A stretch of DNA of 64,000 nucleotides from Phycisphaerales bacterium (lineage in GTDB: Bacteria; Planctomycetota; Phycisphaerae; Phycisphaerales; UBA1924): NCBI GenBank assembly GCA_905339235.1, contig CAJPFG010000006.1, forward strand, positions 124,001 to 188,000. The letters are read 5' to 3'. The notes below the pieces were generated by a model that was not told the DNA's origin, made no database searches, and saw only the letters and a list, made by a program, of their open reading frames with translations. Positions within the stretch are counted from its first letter, which is position 1, and the number at the start of each line of letters is the position of its first letter. Shown here in pieces: positions 55,701 to 63,852 of the stretch. Made by a program: the position numbers and the translations under genes.

Positions 55701-56101
55701 GCCGTGACCACGGCCTGAGCGTGACGCTCGGCGGTGATCAGGTCGTCGCGAAGGAGCGAATCCTCGGCGCTCTGCAGGCTCGTCTCGATGGCGCCCAGGG
55801 CCTTGATCCGCTGCCCGGCGTTGCTGAGCAGGGTGAACAAACGCTGACGTTCCGCGTCGGAAAGGTCCGCGCCCGCTCTGCCCGTCAGGGGCATCAGAAG
55901 CGTCCGGGCACGCACGACCTTTCCCTCGGCCAAGAGATTCGTGGCGTCCTCGAGCACCCGCCCGGCGGCGGCCGTCGTCGATGCCGGGACTACCTGCCCG
56001 TCGTCAAACGCCATGGCGCTCGCGAATGGAAAGGCCACGGCCACTGCAAGGCCCGCGGCGGTGAGGAGGTTGCGAACGGTTCTGCGATCACGATTCGACA
56101 T
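52718..56101 (-). CDS. Type II/IV pilus-type secretin with a long N-terminal region
   Basis: An 1127-residue outer-membrane channel subunit. It has a signal peptide (cleavage near SAMAFDD), then about 550 residues of helical, TPR-like and low-complexity sequence with a Pro/Ala/Gln-rich stretch near 220-275. N-domains follow (IPVEFNDTPFSSVVGFLQN, IYDIRDLLIEVPDY). The secretin core is at about 800-1110: YIQQLQGNLIITQTAANHRE, a ring-forming barrel, and IPIINRFFSNRVMSKEEQT before the end. PilQ and GspD are normally 600-750 residues. No other secretion genes are adjacent. Confidence 0.88.
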   Translation of the reverse strand: MSNRDRRTVRNLLTAAGLAVAVAFPFASAMAFDDGQVVPASTTAAAGRVLEDATNLLAEGKVVRARTLLMPLTGRAGADLSDAERQRLFTLLSNAGQRIKALGAIETSLQSAEDSLLRDDLITAERHAQAVVTAPKATNEQSARAKTYLDGVATRRQALASTMADRLADAEQSLDAGRAAEARSIVEQVVRWGAPVEDGAAARLIAVQDRVLGAESSVNAGMLQPGVIKKREPQPEAQPATEPAKQPEPAAQPEPAAQPAAQPTAQPPEPAPAPQTDIITEAKRFEAASIIAEADYAFEQDVMSEAAAKYNRVLRVYAEVLTTEQRTHVEKRLAEVNARNTVNPGQAGGDLRQFTQTWQIAHDQTVAEFNNDMSQAGAALASGQPDRARELAASANLRLNAGRQYLAQSEFEELRKQVGDIRTKIDQEDDRIRAEQARIREEALRKQAEEAATTAGRNKEEKINQAIERARALQREMKYEEALQVVDEVLFLDPINPSAQLLRDVYQDIILAQRAMRYIESKNRGIAIHGVDNLGATIPVTELLSYPEDWPAISTLRGEPVAFADTEDNRRALAVLENKRIPVEFNDTPFSSVVGFLQNVTNLNVDVNYESLEGAGIDREALVSMKISNASVRTVLDRVLEKVGTDTGGAAWAVQDGILVIASKDVINKNKALVIYDIRDLLIEVPDYNQAPEFDLQSVLQSTGQQGGGGGQSPFRETGGQGANANRRTLEDRTNELINIITTNVDSPNWQENGGDVGYIQQLQGNLIITQTAANHREIHGLLKKLRESRAMQINVETRFLLVSQDFFEQVGVDLDVYFNGRNNQVRTARATIPTLRPSDFFDFGAGGLQSTYPQAPSTGANANNTPLPSPLSVVGAGQNSLGIAESLLQGDFGQGILSGVPALGVAGQFLDDIQVDFLVKATQADRRTVTLTAPRLTFTNGQTSNIYVATQIAFVSDLTPVVSESAVGFDPQLATVNEGVRLLVDGTISADRRYVTLNVDASVAKIEGFQNTPVTAVAGGQLVNSAATQSFIQRPTTTVTRVQTTVTVPDQGTILLGGQRLVTESETESGVPVLSKIPIINRFFSNRVMSKEEQTLLILLKPTILIQNEEEERHFPGLSDSIRFGG

Positions 56102-56392
56102 GGTCGTCTCCCAGCGGGTCGGCGGGCATTCCAGTCAGCCTTCGCCGAGGCGTGCGGTTCAACTCTCACAACCGGAAAGTTCGCGTTCCCGACCTTCGCC
56201 GCGGCCCCACCTTGTGGTTCCGCTCCCGGAATCCATAAGGACCCGGTCGAGAGGGTCGGCGACCCGCGCTCCCGTGTGCACCCCGGTGCACCGACGCAGG
56301 CCCCCGGCGCGATGGGTCTATGCGTACCCCTCGCGCCAGGTTCCGGCCGAGAGGCCAAGATACTCATCTTCAGCCCTCGATGCAAACCGAGG

Positions 56393-57385
56393 TCAGGATT
56401 CCAGGAATCGAGCCGCAAGAATTCTCGCTTCGCCTCCCCGGTCTCCCTTTGCTTTCTTGGGGGCGCCCTTCAACTTGGGCATCTGATCGGGTTTTACTCG
56501 TATTGATGCGACGATGATCACGTCGTCCCACGCCTCTTCGGGATTCGAAATCTCCTCGATCGCGTCAAACGTGGTCTCTTCGGCCTGTCTTAGACTCCCG
56601 GCTCGCAACATAACTTCCGCGTACTTCGGAGGTTGCGCATCCCGCTCGCACCGGGCGATGCACCGCCACAGCGTCGCACCCAGAGTTTTTCCCTCGTCAT
56701 CCAGGTTGGAGTCGGGATCAACGTTGAGAAGCAACTGCCACTGGTCGCGCAGCCGCTCCACGATTTCGTCGGGTCCCAGCAGGTCCGGGCGGTCGTCGGG
56801 CATCAGGAGGACGGATCGGTGCTCATGGGCCGCGGCGTCGGCCCCGGCGGGTTCTTCACATACCTCCAGGTCAAAGGCCTGTAAGACCTTCTCCACCTTT
56901 TCCTTCAGGTCGGTTTGGGCCCGGATCGTGATGATCTTGTGCTCGTCTACGAAAACGTAGTAGAACGGCTCTTCGCCCATGGCGCCAAAGCCGATCAGAC
57001 CGTCTTCAAACAGGAAATCGCGGTACTTCCTGACGTTGTCCACAAACCGCTCGGCCGCGATGAGGTCGTAGGCGATGTAGGGGTCGATCTCTCGGTACGC
57101 GTCATTCCCGAGCACATCCAGGATCGGGTAGATCCTCCCGGGCAGAAGCGAGAACAGCATCCGGCAGAGCGGCTCCACGCGATCGGCCGGGATCACCGCA
57201 TCGAAGACGTATCGATCGGGCCATTCCTCCCAGTCCGCGTCGTGCTCGCCCCCGTCGGCGGGTTCGAACTGCAGCGTGTATCCCGCCTTGGGCTTCATGG
57301 GCTCCACGGGGTAGGCGCCGAGGGGAAACTTGAATCCCTCGACTTCCACCCGCTGGATGGCGGGGTCGGCTTTGCAGGTCTCCAT
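56393..57385 (-). CDS. Conserved hypothetical protein
   Basis: A 330-residue soluble protein with no motif I recognise. It is acidic in the middle (YVFVDEHKIITIRAQTDLKEKV) with a helical C-terminal third and a Lys-rich tail. No signal peptide and no membrane segment. The ATG at 57385 is preferred over GTG 57394. It is divergent from coaX across 51 bases and has about 290 bases before the secretin gene. Confidence 0.65.
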   Translation of the reverse strand: METCKADPAIQRVEVEGFKFPLGAYPVEPMKPKAGYTLQFEPADGGEHDADWEEWPDRYVFDAVIPADRVEPLCRMLFSLLPGRIYPILDVLGNDAYREIDPYIAYDLIAAERFVDNVRKYRDFLFEDGLIGFGAMGEEPFYYVFVDEHKIITIRAQTDLKEKVEKVLQAFDLEVCEEPAGADAAAHEHRSVLLMPDDRPDLLGPDEIVERLRDQWQLLLNVDPDSNLDDEGKTLGATLWRCIARCERDAQPPKYAEVMLRAGSLRQAEETTFDAIEEISNPEEAWDDVIIVASIRVKPDQMPKLKGAPKKAKGDRGGEARILAARFLES

Positions 57386-57436
57386 CGAATGCACTGTAGC
57401 AAAGTGTCCGCCCGGCGATGCCTTCTATCCTCCGCC

Positions 57437-58207
57437 ATGCCCGAGGAACTTCTCATCGCGGTTGCAGTCGGAAACACCCGGACCCGATGGGGGCTGATGC
57501 GGGGGCGGGAACTGGATGAATCCGCGGCCGCGCCCAACGACGACCTTGCCGCGATCGTCTCCGGAATCCTGAAGGTCGGCGAGGCGATCCACGAAGCGCC
57601 GATCGTGATCGCCTCGGTGAACCCCGCCGTGTCGGACGGGCTTGCCTCGCGCCTGGAAGACGCGGGCGGAGGGCGCGTGCTCCGAATCGGCGAAGACATC
57701 GCCATCCCCCTCAAGCACGACCTGGACGACGCGACCACCCTGGGGCAGGATCGCGCGCTGTGCGCACTCGCGGCCTTCAAGCGGGCCGGGCAGGCGTGCG
57801 TGGTCGTGGACGCGGGCACGGCCGTCACGGTGGACTTCATCGATGGCGAGGGGGTGTTTCAGGGCGGGGTAATCGCTCCCGGGGCCGCGATGATGCTGCG
57901 CGCGTTGAGCGAACAGACCGCCGCGCTGCCCCCGCTGAAGTTCGAGCCTCCCGATCCTTCGCGCGGTCCCTTCGGAAAGGACACGCGCCACGCCATGTTG
58001 CTGGGAGTGCGAAACGCCCTGCGCGGGCTGGTGCGCGACACCGTCGAGCAGTTTGCCGAACAGTTTGGCGCCTACCCGCAGATCATCGCGACCGGCGGCG
58101 ACGCCGCGGCGCTGTTCGCCGAGGACGACGTCATCGAGCACATCGTTCCGGAGCTCCATCTGCTGGGAATTGCCGAGGCCTGCGTCGTCGAGCGGGAAGA
58201 GGGATGA
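57437..58207 (+). CDS. coaX: Type III pantothenate kinase
   Basis: First enzyme of coenzyme A synthesis (pantothenate to 4'-phosphopantothenate). Of 256 residues, GQDR at 103-106, VVDAGTAVTVDFID (Asp125) and GGVIAPGAAMMLRALSEQT are the CoaX motifs, so the assignment is firm. The first motif reads AVGNTRTRWG where most CoaX proteins have Asp-Xaa-Gly-Asn-Thr; the Asp is Ala10 here. It ends 10 bases before the MnmE-like gene and is probably cotranscribed with it. Confidence 0.88.
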   Translation: MPEELLIAVAVGNTRTRWGLMRGRELDESAAAPNDDLAAIVSGILKVGEAIHEAPIVIASVNPAVSDGLASRLEDAGGGRVLRIGEDIAIPLKHDLDDATTLGQDRALCALAAFKRAGQACVVVDAGTAVTVDFIDGEGVFQGGVIAPGAAMMLRALSEQTAALPPLKFEPPDPSRGPFGKDTRHAMLLGVRNALRGLVRDTVEQFAEQFGAYPQIIATGGDAAALFAEDDVIEHIVPELHLLGIAEACVVEREEG

Positions 58208-58217
58208 AGGGGGAGCG

Positions 58218-59198
58218 ATGAACTTGGCGGGTGAGTTCGCGGGCTCGGGTGCGTGCTTCTTCGTCGCCTCCCCGCCCAACATCCCCGGCGGCGTCGCGAT
58301 CATCCAACTGAACGGAGACATCGACGCTGCTTTCGCGAGGCTGGGGATCGCCCCCGTGCCGCCGGGTCGCATCGCGGTGCGCGATCTCATGGGCGTGGAT
58401 CAAGGCGTCGTGGCGCGGTGGGGCCCGGAATGCGCCCACCTGACCCCCCACGGCGGGGTCGCAATCCGCCGGGTGCTGGTCGAAACGCTCCTGGCCCGGG
58501 GAGTTCGCGAGAACATCGCCGGGGACCCCCGGGTTCGCTACCCGGAGGCGGCCGACCTTACCGAGGCGAGAATGCTGGCCGCGCTCGCGGATGCGGCCAG
58601 CCCGCTGGCGATCGACTTGCTCCTCGATCAGCCCCGCCGATGGCGGGAGCGAGAAGGCGCGGCGGCGGAGCGCGGCGCGATCCGAGAGCGGTCGGCGGTG
58701 CTCTCGCGCCTGATCCGACCACCCCTCGTCGTCGCGATGGGTCCGTCGAACATCGGGAAGTCCACGCTGGTGAATGAACTCGCGGGACGAAACGTGGCGA
58801 TCGTGGCGGACGAACCGGGAACAACGCGCGATCACGTGGGGGTCACGCTCGACCTGTGCGGGTTGGTCGTGAGGTTTGTAGACACGCCCGGCCTGCGGGC
58901 CGACCCGGACCCTGCCGAGCGCGAAGCCCAGGACCTTGCCCGCGCGCTCGCGGAGCGCGCCGACCTGCTGGTGTCGTGCGCCGATTCGACGGCCGCGCCG
59001 CCCGAGTTCGCCGCTCATGGAAACGTGATTCGAGCCGGTCTGCGGGCTGATCTGGGCCCCGCGCGTTCGGAGGTCGATGTGGTCGTGAGCGTCCGGCGTT
59101 CCACCGGCCTTCGCGAGTTCGCCGCGCTGGTCCGGGAGCGACTGGTGCCGGAGCGCGTGCTCGACGACCCCGGCCCGTGGGAGTTCTGGTCGGACTGA
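58218..59198 (+). CDS. MnmE/TrmE-like GTPase, shortened and degenerate
   Basis: A 326-residue protein related to MnmE. The N-terminal part resembles the tetrahydrofolate-binding domain (CAHLTPHGGVAIRRVLVETL). The G-domain has a P-loop GPSNIGKST at 175-183, GTTRDH at 201-206 and DTPG at 222-225. The G4 NKxD motif is replaced by LRAD (about 275-278), and the C-terminal CxGK motif is missing, as is part of the helical domain; MnmE is normally about 450. The partner MnmG is at 38478. It may be an MnmE with altered activity or a specialised GTPase. Confidence 0.7.
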   Translation: MNLAGEFAGSGACFFVASPPNIPGGVAIIQLNGDIDAAFARLGIAPVPPGRIAVRDLMGVDQGVVARWGPECAHLTPHGGVAIRRVLVETLLARGVRENIAGDPRVRYPEAADLTEARMLAALADAASPLAIDLLLDQPRRWREREGAAAERGAIRERSAVLSRLIRPPLVVAMGPSNIGKSTLVNELAGRNVAIVADEPGTTRDHVGVTLDLCGLVVRFVDTPGLRADPDPAEREAQDLARALAERADLLVSCADSTAAPPEFAAHGNVIRAGLRADLGPARSEVDVVVSVRRSTGLREFAALVRERLVPERVLDDPGPWEFWSD

Positions 59199-59288
59199 CG
59201 CCGGTTCGGGGCCGGGGGGAGGCGGTTTTTCGGGTTGGACGCTCCTATCGTTGCCTTCCGAAATTCCGCCGGCATCCCGGGAACTTCC

Positions 59289-60206
59289 ATGGACGAAAGA
59301 CAAGCACAAATCCGCGAACGGGCAGGACTTGAAGAGTCGCTGCTCAATGTCGAGTTCATCGAGTGGCTGCGCAAGTGGGGGACGCCGCTGCTCATGGTGG
59401 CCGCGCTCGCCTCGGGCGGATACTGGCTCAGGGCCAAGTGGACCAAGGCGACGCAGGAGAAGGTGGATCGCGCGTTTTCGGAATACGAGAGCGCCCGCGG
59501 CCGCGGCACCACGCCCAGCCCGGACCTGCTCCTTGCCGTCGCCGCCGACTACGAGGGCGTCAAAGCGGTGCCGGACATGGCCCGTCTGGAAGCCGCCGAT
59601 GCGTACCTCGACGCCCTCCGCCGGCGCGTGAAGGTGGGCGCGGTCCTGAAGACCGATGCTTCCGGTCGAGCCACCGGCGAACTCGACAAGCCCGAAGATG
59701 CCCTCAACAGCGAAGACCGCGCGGCGTACCTCGCGAAGGCCGCGGAACTCTACGATCTGGTGTACCAGCACTCCGTGGATCAGCCCGGCAAGTTCATGAT
59801 CGCGATCAACGCGATGTACGGGCTGGCCGCCGTGGAGGAGGGGCGCGAGCAGTACGACGCCGCGAGAGGCTGGTACGAGAAGATCGCCAAGGCAACCGAG
59901 GGTACCTCGTTCGAACCTCATGCGAAGGTTGCGCTCTATCGCATCACGCGGCTGGACATGCTGAAGGATTTCGCGGCCATTCCCACCCGCGCCGAAGTTC
60001 CCAAGCCTCCGGAGCCCCCGCCGACACCGGAACTGCCACCGCCCGCAACGCCGACTCCGGGCGAACCGGGCGCCGCGCCGGGCACTCCGACCCCCACGGC
60101 GACCCCCGAGACCCCTGCGCCGGTCGAGCCTCCGAAGTCGCCCGTGCCCGAGCCTTCGGCCCCTCCTGCTCAGCCCCAGCCCGCGCCCGGTTCGGAGCCG
60201 AAGTAA
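59289..60206 (+). CDS. Membrane-anchored TPR-like protein with proline-rich tail
   Basis: A 305-residue protein. One membrane segment (about residues 36-51, WGTPLLMVAALASGGYW) follows a short cytosolic start. The exposed part carries TPR-like helices (AAELYDLVYQHSVDQPGKF, REQYDAARGWYEKIAKA), and the last 70 residues are a Pro/Glu/Ala-rich tail. The layout resembles YfgM/ancillary SecYEG-type membrane TPR proteins, but I cannot name its partners. The ATG at 59289 is chosen over 59235. It lies 57 bases before the RluA gene. Confidence 0.7.
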   Translation: MDERQAQIRERAGLEESLLNVEFIEWLRKWGTPLLMVAALASGGYWLRAKWTKATQEKVDRAFSEYESARGRGTTPSPDLLLAVAADYEGVKAVPDMARLEAADAYLDALRRRVKVGAVLKTDASGRATGELDKPEDALNSEDRAAYLAKAAELYDLVYQHSVDQPGKFMIAINAMYGLAAVEEGREQYDAARGWYEKIAKATEGTSFEPHAKVALYRITRLDMLKDFAAIPTRAEVPKPPEPPPTPELPPPATPTPGEPGAAPGTPTPTATPETPAPVEPPKSPVPEPSAPPAQPQPAPGSEPK

Positions 60207-60263
60207 TCGACGGCGCTGCGCCGGTGGTTTGCGGTTTCGTCGCGAGCAGGCGGACTCGCGCTC

Positions 60264-61520
60264 ATGTCCAGCACTCCCACCAACCCCGGCCCGTTCGCTG
60301 ACGACGAGGCTTCCGCCGCGGGGCTCGTGCTGCCGGGCGGAAAGGTGGACGCCGACGCGGTACGTCGCGCGGTCGAGAAGGCCGAAGAACTGGGGCTCGA
60401 CGATGACGCCGAACTTCGCACGGTGACGTTCCGGATTCAGCGGGATCTGAACAAGAGGTTGGACAAGTACCTGACGGACCGGATCGGGTTTCTCAGTCGA
60501 ACTCAACTCCAGAAACTGATCGACGAAGGCGGGGTGCTGGTCAACGACCGCCAACCGAAGGCGTCCACAAAAGTCGGCGCGGGGGACGTGGTCGAGGTGG
60601 TTATCCCTGCGCCCCCCGAGCCAAATATTCAGCCGGAAGACATCCCGCTGGATGTGCTGTTCGAGGACGAGCACCTGATCGTGCTCAACAAGCAGCCGGA
60701 CATCATCGTGCATCCGGCGCGGAGCCACCTGAAGGGGACGCTCCTGTCGGCGCTGGCGTTTCACTTCCGGCATCGGTCCAAGACGGGCGGCGGACTCTCG
60801 GCGGTGGGGGAGGAGTTCGCGCGCCCGGGCGTGGTGCACCGGCTGGATCGCCACACGAGCGGGTGCATCGTCTTTGCGAAGACCGACGAGGCGCACTGGA
60901 AACTCGCCCACCAGTTCGAGCACCGGCGCGTGGACAAGCGCTACCTGGCGGTGACGCACGGGCACGTGGAGCCGGATGTTCAGGTGATCGAACTACCCAT
61001 CGGGCCGCATCCTTCGCGGGAGAAGGGGTATCGCGAGAAATACGTGGTGCGGCATGATGAACTGGGCAAACACGCGGTGACGATCTGCCGCGTGCGCGAA
61101 CGGTACGCGGTTGGGGATGAGCCGCGGGCGAGCGGCGGGCTTCCGGGCGGGCCGGTGACGGATTCTCGCCGGTACTCGCTCGTGGAGTTGGAACTCAAGA
61201 CCGGGCGAACGCACCAGATCCGCGTGCATCTCTCGTACCACCTCTGGCCCATCGTGGGCGACGACATGTACGGCGGCAAGCCGTACCGCGACGAGACCGG
61301 CGTGGAGGTCATCGCTCGACAGGCTCTGCACGCCTGCACGCTGGGGTTTCAACACCCTGTTTCGGGCGAAGCGCTCGAGTTCACGGCCCCGCTTCGCGGC
61401 GACATCGCGGCGCTGGTGCTGTCGCTGCGCAGAATGGGAACATCGGGGCCCATCACCGCTCCGGGCGCGACGGTTGACCTCTCGAAGGCGGTTGGTGCGG
61501 ATTCCGCGCGGGTCCGGTAG
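60264..61520 (+). CDS. RluA-family pseudouridine synthase
   Basis: Converts uridine to pseudouridine in rRNA or tRNA. Of 418 residues, an S4-like RNA-binding domain spans about 55-115 (RLDKYLTDRIGFLSRTQLQ), and the catalytic Asp195 is in VHRLDRHTSG. Further RluA marks are VLNKQPDIIVHPA, KRYLAVTHG and LKTGRTHQIRVHL. It carries a 55-residue N-terminal extension and an insert around 290-310. RluD-like specificity (23S helix 69) is possible but unproven. Confidence 0.9.
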   Translation: MSSTPTNPGPFADDEASAAGLVLPGGKVDADAVRRAVEKAEELGLDDDAELRTVTFRIQRDLNKRLDKYLTDRIGFLSRTQLQKLIDEGGVLVNDRQPKASTKVGAGDVVEVVIPAPPEPNIQPEDIPLDVLFEDEHLIVLNKQPDIIVHPARSHLKGTLLSALAFHFRHRSKTGGGLSAVGEEFARPGVVHRLDRHTSGCIVFAKTDEAHWKLAHQFEHRRVDKRYLAVTHGHVEPDVQVIELPIGPHPSREKGYREKYVVRHDELGKHAVTICRVRERYAVGDEPRASGGLPGGPVTDSRRYSLVELELKTGRTHQIRVHLSYHLWPIVGDDMYGGKPYRDETGVEVIARQALHACTLGFQHPVSGEALEFTAPLRGDIAALVLSLRRMGTSGPITAPGATVDLSKAVGADSARVR

Positions 61521-61529
61521 GCTACGACC

Positions 61530-61862
61530 ATGATCCGGAGAATCGCGGTCGCGTACCTGCTGGTGCAGGGCGTGGCGCTCGTCGCGTACTGGTTGACCCT
61601 CGCGCTGGTCCCCGCCGCCCGCGCGCCGTTTATCCCGCCGGGATGCACGGACGACATCGCGCTCTTCACGATCGCGCTGCCCGATTGCCTGTTGTACACG
61701 GCCACGTCGTTCGCCGGCGCGTACGGGCTCGCCCGGTCACGCGCGTGGACCCGGATGGCGCTGAGTGTTCATGCCGGCGCGGCCCTCTATGCCGCCCTGC
61801 TCGCCATGGGCATGTTCGTCGTTGATAGGCGGCGGCCGTACCGAGGTGCAGAGGCCCACTGA
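61530..61862 (+). CDS. Small membrane protein of unknown function
   Basis: A 110-residue protein with three likely membrane segments: residues 6-27, 42-63 and 74-97. No family is recognised. It starts 9 bases after the RluA-type gene and is probably cotranscribed with it. A convergent terminator follows. Confidence 0.6.
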   Translation: MIRRIAVAYLLVQGVALVAYWLTLALVPAARAPFIPPGCTDDIALFTIALPDCLLYTATSFAGAYGLARSRAWTRMALSVHAGAALYAALLAMGMFVVDRRRPYRGAEAH

Positions 61863-61870
61863 AAAATGAA

Positions 61871-61898
61871 ACACGCCCGGGTCAAGGTCCGGGCGTGT
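61871..61898 (-). terminator. Terminator of the Gly/Arg/Pro-rich protein gene
   Basis: Perfect 10-base stem ACACGCCCGG / CCGGGCGTGT with an 8-base loop. On the minus strand it is followed by TTTCATTTTTC; it may work in both directions. Confidence 0.8.
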
Positions 61899-61926
61899 CT
61901 CTGGAGGCCCCCAGACTAACGGGGGA

Positions 61927-62865
61927 TCAGTTGTTGTCGGGCTTGCGCTGCGGGCGCTCGGGGCGTTCGGGCCGAAGGTCTTCGCGATCATCGTCGTCCT
62001 TCATCCCCGGCTTGTCATCGTCCGGGTTGACGTTCCGTGGGCCGCGTCCGTCCCGGAAGTTCCTGCCTTGCGGGCCGGGACCCTGGCGATCAAACCTCGG
62101 GCCATTGCCGGGCTGAGCATCGGGGCCGCGGCCGCGTCCGCCGCCGCCCGGACCGATTCCCTGCGGGCCGCCATCGGGCCCTTGCGGGCCGGCGCCCGGT
62201 GCGCCCCCTCTGGGGCCCACGGGACGGCCGCGATCGAACTGCCCGGGGCCGGGTCCGCCGCCTCGTCCGCGTCCCTGCGCCATCGGGCCGGGACCTTGCG
62301 GGCCACCGGGGAACTCGCCGCGCCGATCAAACCTCGGACCTTGGCGCTGGGGCGACGGACGCTCGCCAAACCCGCCCCGCGGCCCGCGATCGAGGTTGCC
62401 CCGCGGACCGCCATCAAAGCCGCGCGGTCCGCGAGCCATCGGGCCCTGCCCGCGCGGACCCTGATTGCCTCCTCTATCCATGAACCGCTCGTGCATCTTC
62501 TCGCGGGATCTCGGATCGTGCATGCGGTCGCGCAGACGCTCCTTCATGCGATCGCGCGCCTGCGGCGGCATTTCCTGCCAACGCTGCGCGAGCCTGTCTC
62601 GCATTCCCGGGGGCACGCGGTCGAGCATGCGGCCTCCGCCGCGCCCGTCCGGTCCATCCGCGAACGCGCGACCGGGACCCTGGCGCCCCTCCGGCGCCGG
62701 CGGCCCCTGATCGCGTCGCGGCGCGTTTCCGCGCAGACCATCCGGCCCACGCTGCGCGGGCTGCCTGTCATTCCTTCCGCCCCACTCGCCACGGTTGGGC
62801 TGAGCGCTCGCGCCGACGCAGAGCGACAACCCCGCCAGAATCGCAACTACATGGTTCAGTTTCAC
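61927..62865 (-). CDS. Exported Gly/Arg/Pro-rich low-complexity protein
   Basis: A 312-residue protein: a GTG start at 62865 with AAAGGAG upstream, a signal peptide (LNHVVAILAGLSLCVGASAQ), then sequence dominated by Gly, Arg, Pro and Gln, with repeated GPR-, RGPRG- and GPQG-type units. The region near RMLDRVPPGMRDRLAQRWQE is the only part of ordinary composition and recalls short DUF3106-like helices. The tail is acidic and charged (DDDKPGMKDDDDRED). Likely a disordered, positively charged exported protein. Low complexity forbids a firmer call. Confidence 0.65.
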   Translation of the reverse strand: MKLNHVVAILAGLSLCVGASAQPNRGEWGGRNDRQPAQRGPDGLRGNAPRRDQGPPAPEGRQGPGRAFADGPDGRGGGRMLDRVPPGMRDRLAQRWQEMPPQARDRMKERLRDRMHDPRSREKMHERFMDRGGNQGPRGQGPMARGPRGFDGGPRGNLDRGPRGGFGERPSPQRQGPRFDRRGEFPGGPQGPGPMAQGRGRGGGPGPGQFDRGRPVGPRGGAPGAGPQGPDGGPQGIGPGGGGRGRGPDAQPGNGPRFDRQGPGPQGRNFRDGRGPRNVNPDDDKPGMKDDDDREDLRPERPERPQRKPDNN

Positions 62866-63023
62866 GGACGCACTCCTTTTCGCACCGCCGAATGGCGGTT
62901 TTTCCACAACTCCCGGAACGCGAGCCGACCCCCTCGCGACTCCATGCTCAACGCCGCAGTCTCCGGTGAATTGCACGACAATTCCCGGCGGGAAGCGCCG
63001 TGAAACCAGCGGTCGCCCCACGG

Positions 63024-63849
63024 TTACACCGATTCGCGAGCCCGCTCGATCAGGTCACGCTCGTCGGCGCGAACATACACGCGGCTTGATTCCACCCACC
63101 CCACGTGCGCGTAGGGATGCCGCGACATCTGCGCATCCAGCGCCGGGCTGTTGCCCATCCCGCCGTCTTCGATCAGCACGACGCGAGGGCGCCATCGCGC
63201 GAGGTCGAACCCCCGTAGCAGCGCCACCTCCGCCCCTTCGACATCGATGCTCACCAGGTCCACCGCGCCGGAGTGGCCCTCGAGCAACGCATCCAGCGTT
63301 GTGAGCGGGACCGTTACCGTGCTCCGTGGAATCGGCGAGGTCTGCATCTTCTCGACGTGCCGCCCCTCGCTAAAACCCTCGGCGAAACTGAGCATCCCGC
63401 CGTACTCGTCCTGCATCACGTGAAACACAGCCTGCGCCCCGGCGCCCGGACCGGCGAGCGCCGCGTGCACCACGCGCGAGTGCGGCCGATTGTCCCGGCA
63501 CGCCTCGTAGCGCTGCGGGATCGCCTCGATCAGCAGCCCGTTCCACCCCATGGCTTCCATGGCGTACGTGGTGGAGTACGACACGCCGTCGAACGCGCCC
63601 ACCTCGATGAAAAAACCGTCCAGCGGCTTCCCCAGCAGGTCCCACGCGGTGATGTCTTCACCGAACTGCGATCGAAATCGAGCGTCCGGCCGCGGCCAGT
63701 TTCTCGCGGGCCTCGATCGCGGACACGGACCTGCGCAGGCGCAGCAGATGGCGCCACATTTGCAGAAGCCCGCCATGGAACTGGGAGAGCCTGGCATCCA
63801 GTTCCGCGACCTTGAGCAGCGGGTCGGGCTGTCCAAAGGGAGTGTGCAT
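63024..63849 (-). CDS. FkbM family methyltransferase, apparent frameshift
   Basis: Minus-strand methyltransferase. The catalytic part is normal: SQFGEDITAWDLLGKPLDG, FFIEVGAFDGVSYSTTYA (SAM-binding), then LLIEAIPQRYEACR and VDLVSIDVEGAEVALLRGF. The plausible N-terminus starts at ATG 63849, 3 bases after the serS stop, and reads MHTPFGQPDPLLKV in a different frame that stops near 63658. The frames switch near 63680-63700. Codon bias favours the first frame upstream and the second downstream, so one indel is likely. Substrate unknown. Confidence 0.75.
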
Positions 63850-63852
63850 GTA

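Noticed and set aside
58131-60965. Very long minus-strand open frame (944 codons)
   Set aside because: Antisense to coaX, the MnmE-like GTPase, the TPR protein and the RluA gene; its product is Arg/His/Gly-rich with no domain. A product of high GC and codon bias on the other strand.
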